From: Rhipidocladum racemiflorum | Taxonomy: Eukaryota > Streptophyta > Magnoliopsida > Poales > Poaceae | NCBI GenBank assembly: GCA_036346355.1 | Contig: JAYEVF010000032.1 | Location: 682,001-746,000, forward strand | Length of the DNA stretch: 64,000 nt | Reading direction: 5' to 3' | Part shown: piece after piece, positions 55,312-64,000 of the stretch | Numbering within the stretch: position 1 is the first letter of the stretch | Layout: every line of letters starts with the position of its first letter | Translations under genes and position numbers: made by a program | The notes under the pieces: model-generated | Told to the model about the DNA's origin: nothing | Database searches by the model: none | The model's input: only the letters and a program-made list of their open reading frames with translations

Positions 55312-58300
55312 TGTGAGGACCCTCTTCCTATACCGCATCAGACGCTCTCATCGTAGCGTATAGCACCGTATAGCAACAGGAAGCCTCGACACCGAAGATC
55401 TGAACCTAAAAATTCGATCGACGGGATCGAACCCTTAACCGGACCCGGTGCAGATGCGCGCCGATCTTTGGATCCCTGGATCAGTAGCCCAGTATCGCGT
55501 ACCCACAACCCGAGTATCAATGCACGAAAAGATAAACTAAGGTAATTACATAACTGGGTGTAAACCTTGAACAAGAGTATTACAGAAACCAAAAGAAGTA
55601 AAGCGACAGCGGAAACAAAAGAAAGACAACCAGCGCAGCTGGCCTGACCACCCCACAGGCTACTGACTGGAGGGAGGGACTACGAAGCCGCAACACTCAC
55701 AGAAAAGGGGCTCGCCATCATCCGGGACATCATCATTAACTTCCTCTGTGGAAAAGGGTTAGCGACAGCAGGTGAGTACAAGTATGTACTCTCAAGACTT
55801 TAGTGTATTTAAATATATATAAATGAAGGCTTATTCAACATTATAATGATTCTACACTTTTTTAATTGCAGAATTCTGTATTTAAAATATGTCATCGAAA
55901 AGTAATACTTAATTTGAAAGACAGCAGTTTGTATAAAACATATTTACGATTATCGTAACAAGCCGAGCTCCACGTTTGCCACCATCCATGGTACTTAGGC
56001 ATGGGGATACGAATCGACATCCATACATACTCATAATCCCATCGAATCATATACACATATCCACAATTCCATCAAGTACCATTCCACCACATACTTTATA
56101 CCGACTCGAAATAGATTTTCATTTTCAAAACCAAACCAAATCTCTATACTTGATATGATTAGAGAAGATTGCTCATAGCAGTGAGCACGGCTAATCGATT
56201 AGAATTATTTGATACTCTGCGAGTTTGCGCACTTTACCCAAACACAACTCAGACTTGCATCCCTGTCATCCGGGGTACACGCGATACCACGAGGTATCCG
56301 ATATACAAGAATGATCTATTCTTTCCCATCGTTGAGGTTATAGCCACACCCCAAAGACCGGTGGCGACAAATCCACTACTATGGCGATAAGAGGCCAACC
56401 ACCACTCGGCGACCCACGAATACTCATCGTGGCTTGGCACGGGTGTTGGCAGCGGCATTACCCCATAGCAAGGCGTACACCGTTGTATCAACAAACATGA
56501 ATCTGGAGCGATTCCCTGCTTGCAAAAGTACAAAGCGCACACACGAAGGCGCATACGGGCGGGTCGTGAGGACACACACACCGCGCTGACCGCTCAACAC
56601 AGGAAAAGGTCCACTCTTCTACCTACCAATGAGCATGGCTATCCCCTCACACTTCAAGTACTAGAATAGGCTGCCCCATCCCAGCATTGTGCGCTAAGGT
56701 TGCACGGTGTTCAATTCAAAAACCGTCACAAGTTCGGTCCTTATATTTTTGCCTAGTGACTCAAGCGGGAACTCCACTTAACTCGCCAACCAATCACCAC
56801 CATGTTTAACTAGCACATATTATACCTCCCGCCAAGTCTAATTACCAACTAGACACTTCACATTTTTATCAATATACCTTTACGATTCACATTTCCAAAA
56901 CTTTTCCAAAACCAATTACATTTATCATAATTTTGAGCATTTGGTAAGGACTGACTTTGCTCACCTCTATTGCGGTGTCTAGCGTATGCAATTACTAAAT
57001 CGTTTATACCCAAGTGACATTTTATTAAATTGTCTAACCCTACTAAGGTTATCAATGATCTCAGGGAATTAATTGAGGGAAACCACCAAATCAGGAGTAT
57101 ATCTACCATTCCCACAAACTAGCAATTTCTTTGAATATAAACAATGCATATAGTTTGAGAAATCAAAGTAGACATCGTGAAATATAGGTTTCAAGATGGT
57201 CAAAGGAGGTGCTTGCCTTGTTGTTGCACTTGGTGATGTCAGGATGATGCTCGGGTTGTTCGAGGCTAAGCCCGACTCGCTAACCTCTAATCGGTCAAAG
57301 CAACAAAAGCGACAGAAAGAAATACAACTTAGCAAAAGAAAGTTTTAAATGCACCATGAAGTGCATGCAATACACAAGAATGAAGTACAACCAAGAAACC
57401 CTGAAGAAAGCAGCGCTTTCCGGACAACACAACACCCGGACGAAACGGCCTAACCCGGGACAGTCGGGTTTTGCATCCGGACAGTCGGATAGGCGGACAC
57501 TCCGGACCGTTTCGTCCGGATACTCGGACAATCTGGACACTCCGGACCATATGCCCGGATACTCCGGTCCTAGGGCATTTGGTCCAACTCGACGAGGAGA
57601 CGGAGACCTTACCACTCCCTACAACTTCACGCGACCCGATCTACTTACTTTGTACACCTAAGCGAACGGAAGGAGTTCGAACTAGCCGATTCTACGAGAA
57701 ACGTCGCTAACCCGCCAAACCTCTAACTCACACCAACAACTTCTTAAATCGACATTACTACTACCCGATCTACCACTCTAGCATACCACATTCACTAATC
57801 CAAATCCCATTTTCAACCCTAGAACCACTACACCCAAAACCCTAGAATCCAAGTTCAACCCTAGCCCCCCAAATCCAAACATACGTCCTAATCCCACCAT
57901 GAACGACTCTAGAACCCAAGAATCCCGCGAATCAAACCCTAAGAGAAAAGCTTACCTCCAAGGAAGATGGAGGAGGAGCAACGCCGGGTGGAGGATGGGG
58001 AATGACGGCTTGGGGAGGAGCACACCGAGATGGAGGAGTCAGGGAGGGTCACCGGCCGGTGGCTCTGGAGAGGAGCTCGGGGTGGTGGAGAGAACACCAA
58101 GGAAGTGGGAAACCAAAGTAGAAGAAGAAAGAATGGAAGGAGCCACGAAATGGGACTTTTATACAAAACCCCACGCCAATACGGACTCTCGGACTCAACC
58201 CGAGACTCGGGTTGGGGTCTTTCGATAACACTAACCGGACACTCGGACATTGGTCGGACACTCCAGGTTGGAAGCGCTTCGGCCAGCCCAATCCGGACAC

Positions 58301-58626
58301 TCCGGACTTTGTCCGGACATTCCGGAGTTGGATCGGATACTCGGACATCCCGAACTTTTGAACTTGGGCCTTGACGGCTAACGCTTCCAGTGGTTGATTA
58401 CTAATTGTCCCAAAGTATTTTGGAAGTTAATAGGGTCACAGGCACTTGCCCAACCTAATTCGAATTTACTTATGAGCGAAATTACTTAAGTTGAAGGGTT
58501 CTTTCGATCCCCAAGCAAGTATGTTCACTCAAGACACGAAAATACACAAGCACAAAGTGTATTATTGAACAGCGTTTGAGTACAAATGTACAGTGGCTCG
58601 AGTATAGAAATACTCGGGATATTACG
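55312..58626 (-). repeat. Element D 3' LTR (left copy)
   Basis: Starts TGTGAGGACCC on the plus strand; the start is confirmed by 63646. The other end is placed at GGGATATTACG by the following polypurine tract; the terminal CA is degraded, so this boundary is uncertain by a few bases. It contains a cluster of TCCGGA/GGACACTCCGG repeats at about 57410-57570 and 58220-58345. Open frames within it (for example 57356-57661) overlap these repeats and are not called. Confidence 0.8.
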
Positions 58627-58627
58627 A

Positions 58628-58640
58628 TCTACCCCCTTAC
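58628..58640 (-). promoter_or_regulatory. Element D polypurine tract
   Basis: Minus strand GTAAGGGGGTAGA just before the 3' LTR. Confidence 0.6.
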
Positions 58641-58663
58641 AAAAATCTAGTCACTCGAGATTG

Positions 58664-59100
58664 CTAATTCTCTCGAAGAAATTCGGGTATTCTGCACTGA
58701 ATATGGTCTTCACGCTCCCACGTGGCTTCATCTTCTGAATGGTTGCTCCACTTTGGACCTTGAGCATCTTGATAACTGATTGCGAGTGTGGCGCTCAATT
58801 TGTCTCGAGAATCTGGATTTGGATACTCTCGATACGAAAGATCAGGTACCAAATCAAGATGGTCCAATTGGGTAACTTCCGATGGAACCGAAGACTCTTC
58901 TTCAATTGGGACACGTGGAACACATCGTGAATGTCCGAAAGATGTGGCGGTAGCTCAAGCCGATAAGCCACAACACCAACCTTCTCAAAAATCGGAGCGG
59001 ACCGATGTATCAGCGGGGCTAGCTTCAGCGGACTTGAAATCTGCGAGTACCGCGGAGTGGTGAGACCTTGAGATAAACAAAGTCACCCACCTCAAAACTC
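58664..59100 (-). pseudogene. Element D integrase C-terminus and chromodomain remnant
   Basis: DVFHVSQLKK (about 58895-58930), then the frame 58664-58867 with LDLVPDLSYREYP and NHSEDEATWEREDHIQ, the terminal chromodomain-like segment, ending close to the polypurine tract. More than one frame is used. In intact relatives this domain binds modified histone tails. Here the usual ATWELE reads ATWERE. Confidence 0.75.
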
Positions 59101-59197
59101 AACTTCGCGGCGACGGCGATCAGCATAGCTCTTCTGACGAGGTGAGGCTTCTCTCAGCGGTCTCGAATCAAGCTAACTTGCCTTTCAGCCTCTTCAA

Positions 59198-59900
59198 TCA
59201 TGGCTGGCAGAAGAATTGCCTCTCACTAACCTCGGACCAAAAGCAGTGGTGTTCTGCACTTCTTGCCATAAGAGCCTCGGCGACATCGAAAATCGACTTG
59301 ATGACTGCGTTGTTGTAGGAGAACTCGACAAATGGCAAGCATTTCTCCCACGACTTGCTGTAGCACAGCACACAAGCCCTTAGCATGTCTTCAAGGATTT
59401 GGTTTGCCCTTTCCGTCTGTTCGTCAGTTTGGGGATGGTAAGCTGTACTGAAGGATAGCTTAGTGCCAAGAATGGACTGCAAACTCTCCCAAAATCTGGA
59501 GGTGAACTGCGAACCACGGTCAGAGATTATGACTTTTGGAACTCCATGGAGCCGAACAATATTACGCAAATAGAGTTCCGCTAGCTTGGCTCCAGAATAG
59601 GTGGTATGAACTGGAATGAAATGAGCTACCTTGGTCAGGCGGTCAATGATCACCCAAATAGAGTCGTGACCGGTGGAGGACCTTGGTATACCGGTAATTA
59701 AATACATACCAAACTCTTCCCACTTCCACTCGAGGGATCTGCAATGGTTGAAGTAATCCGGCTGGCCTTTGATGTTCGGCCTTGACACGCCGGCAGCACA
59801 CATCTGTCGCCACATGAGCCGCGATCTCCTTCTTCATACCGGCCACCAGAGTACTGCGAAGGTCTGTCTCGTACATCTTGGTCTTGCCGCCAGGATGGGC
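59198..59900 (-). pseudogene. Element D integrase remnant
   Basis: Zinc-region remnant CCRRVKAEHQRPAGLLQPL (about 59755-59810) and a long frame 59198-59815 with ITGIPRSSTGHDSIWVIIDR, SDRGSQFTSRFWESL (second catalytic Asp), TAYHPQTDEQTERANQILED (third, Glu) and EFSYNNA. At the first catalytic position the frame reads FGMYLITG where relatives read xxMDFITG, so the Asp is Tyr (codon 59702-59704). It could not catalyse strand transfer as written. Confidence 0.88.
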
Positions 59901-60056
59901 GAGAAGAGAGGAGTATCATGAGCTTCGACAGGATCCAACCCCTTGATCTCAACATTATCGAGGACATACACCTGCTGCCCATGCAAGATCAGCCCATTGG
60001 ACTTCACGAAAAACCTGGAGATCGCCATTTTCGGTCAAGCTGGCGTCTAATCTCAA

Positions 60057-60657
60057 TCACAAGATCATCTTGTAGTTGAGCTGCTGAATCTGAGACTCTA
60101 GAGTGGGTTGTACGGCTAAAGCGAAAGCGTAACCATACTCAACCACTTCTAGATTGAGCTTACGAAACTCTTCAACCAGGTGAGGCGGCCAATGACACCC
60201 AAGGCATTCAGCGTGTGCAGCTGCGGCGAGGGCATCTGCAACCACATTCGCCTTGCCAGGATGGTAATGAATACCCAGATCATAGTCTTTGATCAGCTCT
60301 AGCCATCGACTGTCTCAAATTTAGATCTGGCTGCGAAAGAAGTACTTTAAGCTTTTGTGGTCGGTGTAGATCTCACATCTGTTTCCTATGAGATAATGTC
60401 GCCACAACTTGAGAGCATGAACAACGGTACGCAAGCTCCAAATCATGCGTCGGGTAATTGGCTTCATGAGGCTTTAGCTGCCGAGAAGCATAAGCAACCA
60501 CTTTGCCCTCCTGCATCAACACACAACCAAGTCCAAGGCGGGATGCATCACAATAGACATCGAAGTTCTTGTGAATGTCGGGAAGGACCAACAGCAGTGC
60601 GATGGTGAGTCTATTCTTCACTCTGAAAACTGGACTCACAACCAGGTGACCACTCAT
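60057..60657 (-). pseudogene. Element D RNase H remnant
   Basis: Frame 60373-60657 contains FDVYCDASRLGLGCVLMQEG and YASRQLKPHEANYPTHDLEL, the start of gypsy RNase H. The end is seen in another frame at 60150-60245 (VADALAAAAHAE in place of VADALSRRAHAE). Broken between. Confidence 0.87.
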
Positions 60658-61400
60658 ATTTCTTCTCCTTCTTGAGTAAGCGACAATGGTTTAGAAATTT
60701 TGGAGAAATTCTCGATAAACCCGGCGATAGTATCGGCAAGACCGAGAAAACTCCGAATCTCAGGGACATTGCGGGGCTGCTCCCAATTGAGTACGTCTTG
60801 TACCTTGCGTGGATCAACTGCTACCCCACCTTCTGACAGGACATGCCCCAGAAACTCCACTTGCTTGAGCCAGAACTCGCACTTACTGAACTTGGCATAC
60901 AACTGATGCTCGCGAAGCTTGCTAAGCACCATATGTAAGTGAAGTACGTGCTCATCATCATCCTTAGAGTATATGAGGATGTCGTCAATGAACACGACCA
61001 CAAATCTATCAAGGAACTCCATGAAGACTTTGTTCATCAGATTCATGAAGGTGGCTGGTGCGTTAGTGAGACCGAATGAAACAAGCGTGTACTGCATCTG
61101 CATCGTGCGAGTGGTGAATGCGGTCTTCCACGATATCCTCCGGACGGATCTTGAGCTGAAAATAGCCGGATCTCAAGTCTATTTTGGAGAAAACTCGAGC
61201 TCGCCTAATTGGTGGTCAAACAAATCGTCGATCCGGGGGAGGGGATACTTGTTCTTGACAGTGACCTCATTCAACGACCGGTAATCAACGCACATGCGAA
61301 GAGTGCCGTCTTTCTTCTTCACAAACAGAACTGGGCTGCCCCAGGGAGAAGAACTGGGACGAATGAACCCCTTCTCCTAATCGCTCCTTGAGCTGAATCT
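60654..61400 (-). pseudogene. Element D reverse transcriptase remnant
   Basis: The N-terminal part (SPWGSPVLFVKKKDGTLRMC type) is visible in pieces at 61280-61350. The frame 60654-61103 is continuous through VSFGLTNAPATFMNLMNKVF, the catalytic box FVVVFIDDILIYSK (about 60970-61010), CEFWLKQVEFLGHVLSEGG and VPEIRSFLGLADTIAGFIEN; the usual AGYYRRFI after SFLGL is altered. The order is correct for gypsy pol. Confidence 0.88.
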
Positions 61401-61649
61401 TCAACTCGATCAGCTCATCGGCCGGGCATCCTGTCTGGACGCTTAGAAATTGGAGAAGTGCCAGGTAAGAGATCGATGATGAACTCCAAATCGCGATCGG
61501 TGGCAAACACTGGCAGCTCATCGAGGAACACATCAGGTACTCACACACCACCGGTACTGACTGGTCCCCGGAGCGAAGAGCACCGAGCAAAGGCTGCTTT
61601 TGCCGCTCTTTGAGCGAAGAAAAGGTAACAATGCCATCGGGGTTGACTA

Positions 61650-62110
61650 ATGAAAGCGGATCTCTGGCACAATCAATATGCCCTCGATGCTTGGACCTTG
61701 CCAGTCCATACCCAGAATCACATCAAGACCTGGCGTCTCAATGTTGATAAGATCACCCGAAATTCTACCCCATTGATCTCAATTCTAACCCCCTGGACTC
61801 ACAAGCTCGGCGAGTCAAAAGCGGATCCAGCGAACGGATCAACAAGTACTTCTCGAGGTACAAAAAAGCAGACCTCATCTTTGAACAACAAACCGTGAAG
61901 AAATAAAGGAATGCGGCGCTCGAGTCAAATAATACTAAGGCGGAGTGCGGAATGAGCAGATAACGTACCCAACACCACATCTGGAGTCGCCGCTTGCCTC
62001 CTCTGCGGTGGCTACATTCAGCGGCCATGGCCGGCCGAAGCTTGCACGGGAGGCAGGCGTCTGCTTCACTCTCCACGCCCACAGGATCGACCACGGGGGC
62101 GGGCCGGTGC
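61650..62110 (-). pseudogene. Element D protease remnant
   Basis: Catalytic loop seen as ALVLFDSSAAFLYFF (about 61905-61950), where active enzymes have D-S-G; the Gly is Ser. Flanking sequence is frame-broken. It lies between gag and RT. Confidence 0.6.
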
Positions 62111-62348
62111 ACCTGAAAGCTGTCATTCGCCGCTGCTGCTCGCCGACAGCATCGCCTAAGTGGCTCTTACGCCGCAGAGAAGCAAGTGATATGGCCAAAT
62201 GGATTTCGGGACCCCAAGCTGCCTGTCTTGGCGGCTAGGTGACTGCACAGAACTGCAGGCGGGGCGAGGAGAGTAAGCCACAGAGACCTTCAATCGGGCG
62301 GGCGCTCAAGGTGGAAGCCAGGCCCGAGTGAAGGTGCGGTCTGGAAGG

Positions 62349-63185
62349 TCATGACCCACCGTGGGCCGAGCTGCCCACTTGGCGCTTGCGGCTCTCCATA
62401 AGCGCCTTGGCGCCATCCTCAATGCTAATGGCCTTGCCCACCAAGACCTGCAGGCTAGGAATGTCATGACCGGGCGAGCTGAAACGGATCTCCTCGGTGA
62501 GGTGCTCCTTGAACAATGTCACTCTCCTAGCCTCGGTGGTCACCTCATCGGCAACATAGCGTGACAAATGGTTGAAGCGGTGGAGGTAGTCCATCAACGC
62601 CATAGACTCCTGGCGAAGGTCGTAGAACTCCCGCTTCTTGATCTCGATCAAGCCCTTTGGAACATGGAAGGAGCGAAAGCGGGTCTTGAACTCTGCCCAT
62701 GTGGTGACTGATCTGCAGGCGAACAGCCCTGAAGCCGCTCCACCACGGCTGCGGTCCCTGGAGGTAGTAGGCGGTGTCTTGAACCTTCTCCGCATCGGTG
62801 CAACCGGACTAACTCCAACTTCCCCTCCATGTCGCTCAAGCCAATCCTCCGCCTCCATCGGATCTCGTAGCTGAAGAAAAGCTCGGCGGTCGAGTTCGGC
62901 TGGAACTCAGGCAGCAACCGAGGCTGCTGGCTGCTGCCATTTGTGCCGCTCTGACAAGCTGGACCATCGACTCCATGGTGAGTCTGCACTTGCAACATGA
63001 GTGCAGCCATATCGGGAGCGAGGGAGGAGGTGGAGGGAGCTCTCACTCTGGGCATGGCCGAGGATCGAACCCAGTGACCCACCGGTAGGGACCCGCTGTT
63101 GGGCCCCGCTCCCATCGCCTTTGCCACGCCTCCCGGCATCATCAATTTCTTTGAGCGCCTGAACTGTTCTCTTTTCGGGAGGCAT
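62349..63185 (-). pseudogene. Element D gag remnant
   Basis: A plausible start is MPPEKRTVQALKEIDDAG at 63185. The gag core is in frame 62349-62858: WAEFKTRFRSFHVPKGLIEI, KKREFYDLRQESMALMDYLH, FNHLSRYVADEV and HLTEEIRF. An intact zinc knuckle was not found downstream (62000-62250 has only GHITC). N-terminal and core parts are in different frames. Confidence 0.82.
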
Positions 63186-63645
63186 TCTGAAATGCCTGCA
63201 GTTGAGTCAACTAAGCTGTGCAAATCAAGTGCGTAATGATTGATCCCAAAGGATGCACTCATAAACACAAACACACTACAAGCATTCATTCAAAGAAGCA
63301 TAAGAACCAATTCAAAAACCAACTCAGTGGAAGCGACAAATAACCCCTAATTACAACCACAAACATCTATCCTTAACCCATTCTTAGCTAAAACCGCATT
63401 CCTCTTAATCCTTTTGAACAAGATAGAAGAAGGAAACAAATTTTTTGAAATTTGGATTAAGATCAGATTCATTTTGAAGAAGTAGATAAGCGAAAAGCTA
63501 TAGAATGGACAAGAATAGCATTCTACACTTTGAAAATAGAGTTTTGTACTTCAAAAATAAATTTTGAGAAAGAAAAATCTGTCCCTAAGTCTAACGTCCG
63601 TGCTAACTAAGTCCTCTGCCACGTCAATGGCTCTGATACCAACGC
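63186..63645 (-). promoter_or_regulatory. Element D leader and primer-binding site
   Basis: About 450 bp between gag and 5' LTR. The primer site TGGTATCAGAGC (minus) is at 63630-63641, a full match to the initiator-Met tRNA type. Nothing else is recognised. Confidence 0.78.
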
Positions 63646-64000
63646 TGTGAGGACCCTCTTCCTATATACCGTCTTTTGTCAGTCTCTTGTAGCGTATAGC
63701 ACCGTATAACAGCGAGGAAGCCTCGACAGAAGATCTGAACCTAAAAATTCGATCGGCGGGATCGAACCCTTAACCGGACCCGGTGCACATCAGCGATCCG
63801 ATCCAGGATCCCTGGATCAAGTAGCTCCGATATCGCGTACCCACAACCCGAGTATCAATGCCACTAAAAGATAAACTAAGGTAATTACATAGCTGGGTGT
63901 AAACCTTGAACAAGAGTATTACGAGAAACCAAAAGAAGTAAGCGGCAGCGGAAACAAAAGAAAGACAACCAGCCTTGGTGGCTTTGACCCCACAAGACTC
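63646..64000 (-). repeat. Element D 5' LTR, partial
   Basis: TGTGAGGACCC start, matching 55312 onward with numerous indels. Cut by the window end. Confidence 0.9.

Larger units (their letters stand above)
55312..64000 (-). mobile_element. Element D: chromodomain-type (Tekay-like) Ty3/gypsy retrotransposon, partial, decayed
   Basis: Minus-strand order: 5' LTR (63646 to beyond 64000), Met-tRNA primer site, gag, protease, RT, RNase H, integrase, chromodomain, polypurine tract, 3' LTR (55312-58626, about 3.3 kb). Phrases such as KAEHQRPAGLLQPLQIP and DVFHVSQLKK with a terminal chromodomain-like EATWE segment indicate the Tekay branch of chromoviruses. All domains are frame-broken. It joins the satellite at ACAACGACCTT; the expected target duplication would be ACCTT (55307-55311) but its partner lies outside the window. 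The LTRs differ by many indels in the 355 bp that can be compared, so it is older than B and C. Confidence 0.9.

Noticed and set aside
55312..55660. Host promoter or gene at the array edge
   Set aside because: The sequence is duplicated at 63646-64000 and is the LTR of element D.
57356..58374. Several 70-115-codon open frames in the element D LTR
   Set aside because: They overlap each other on both strands across CG-rich repeats and have no recognisable domain.

Overview
This window looks like plant centromeric DNA, most probably from a grass (Poaceae). There are no host protein genes, tRNAs or rRNAs that I can support. It holds two kinds of sequence: a tandem satellite with monomers of about 155 bp, organised into a higher-order repeat (HOR) of about 1.82 kb, and four Ty3/gypsy LTR retrotransposons, all with coding sense on the minus strand. 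Two of the four carry the hallmarks of the centromeric retrotransposon family CRM/CRR: a YDPDAYxNWE gag motif, the ESRTT / EDDED / GPITRA tail, coding sequence running into the LTR, and a tRNA-iMet primer site. The satellite plus CRM pairing is the basis for calling a grass centromere. I cannot name the species.

Layout. 1-4236: satellite. 4237-13653: element A, a decayed chromodomain-type (Tekay-like) gypsy element with 2.1-2.2 kb LTRs and a 5-bp target duplication ACGAA. 13654-15990: satellite, in phase with the left block. 15991-16015: a 25-bp remnant of the interior of a CRM-like element, including its primer-binding site. 16016-28970: element B, a non-autonomous CRM-like element with 1099-bp LTRs and one intact 783-codon ORF joining gag to the C-terminal CRM tail, with no protease, reverse transcriptase, RNase H or integrase. 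Its right LTR is split by element C (21309-28800), a CRM-type element with the full gag-pol domain order, 783/785-bp LTRs and target duplication GATTA. 28971-55309: 26 kb of satellite (15 HOR starts). 55312-64000: element D, a second decayed chromodomain-type gypsy element that runs off the window inside its 5' LTR.

How the parts relate. The satellite HOR is the substrate, and A, B and D interrupt it. C landed later inside B. B lacks enzymes but shares leader, primer-site, polypurine-tract and C-terminal-tail features with C-like elements, so it was presumably mobilised in trans by such a partner. The HOR has a second level of order: ten full monomers form two related blocks of five (about 767 bp apart), followed by three truncated segments of about 47, 87 and 126 bp. 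Units between about 29 and 41 kb are almost identical. Units at 0-4, 15-16 and 41-55 kb carry recurring small differences centred on CG dinucleotides, which may be real variants or long-read consensus errors; the same caveat applies to the many frame breaks in A, C and D.
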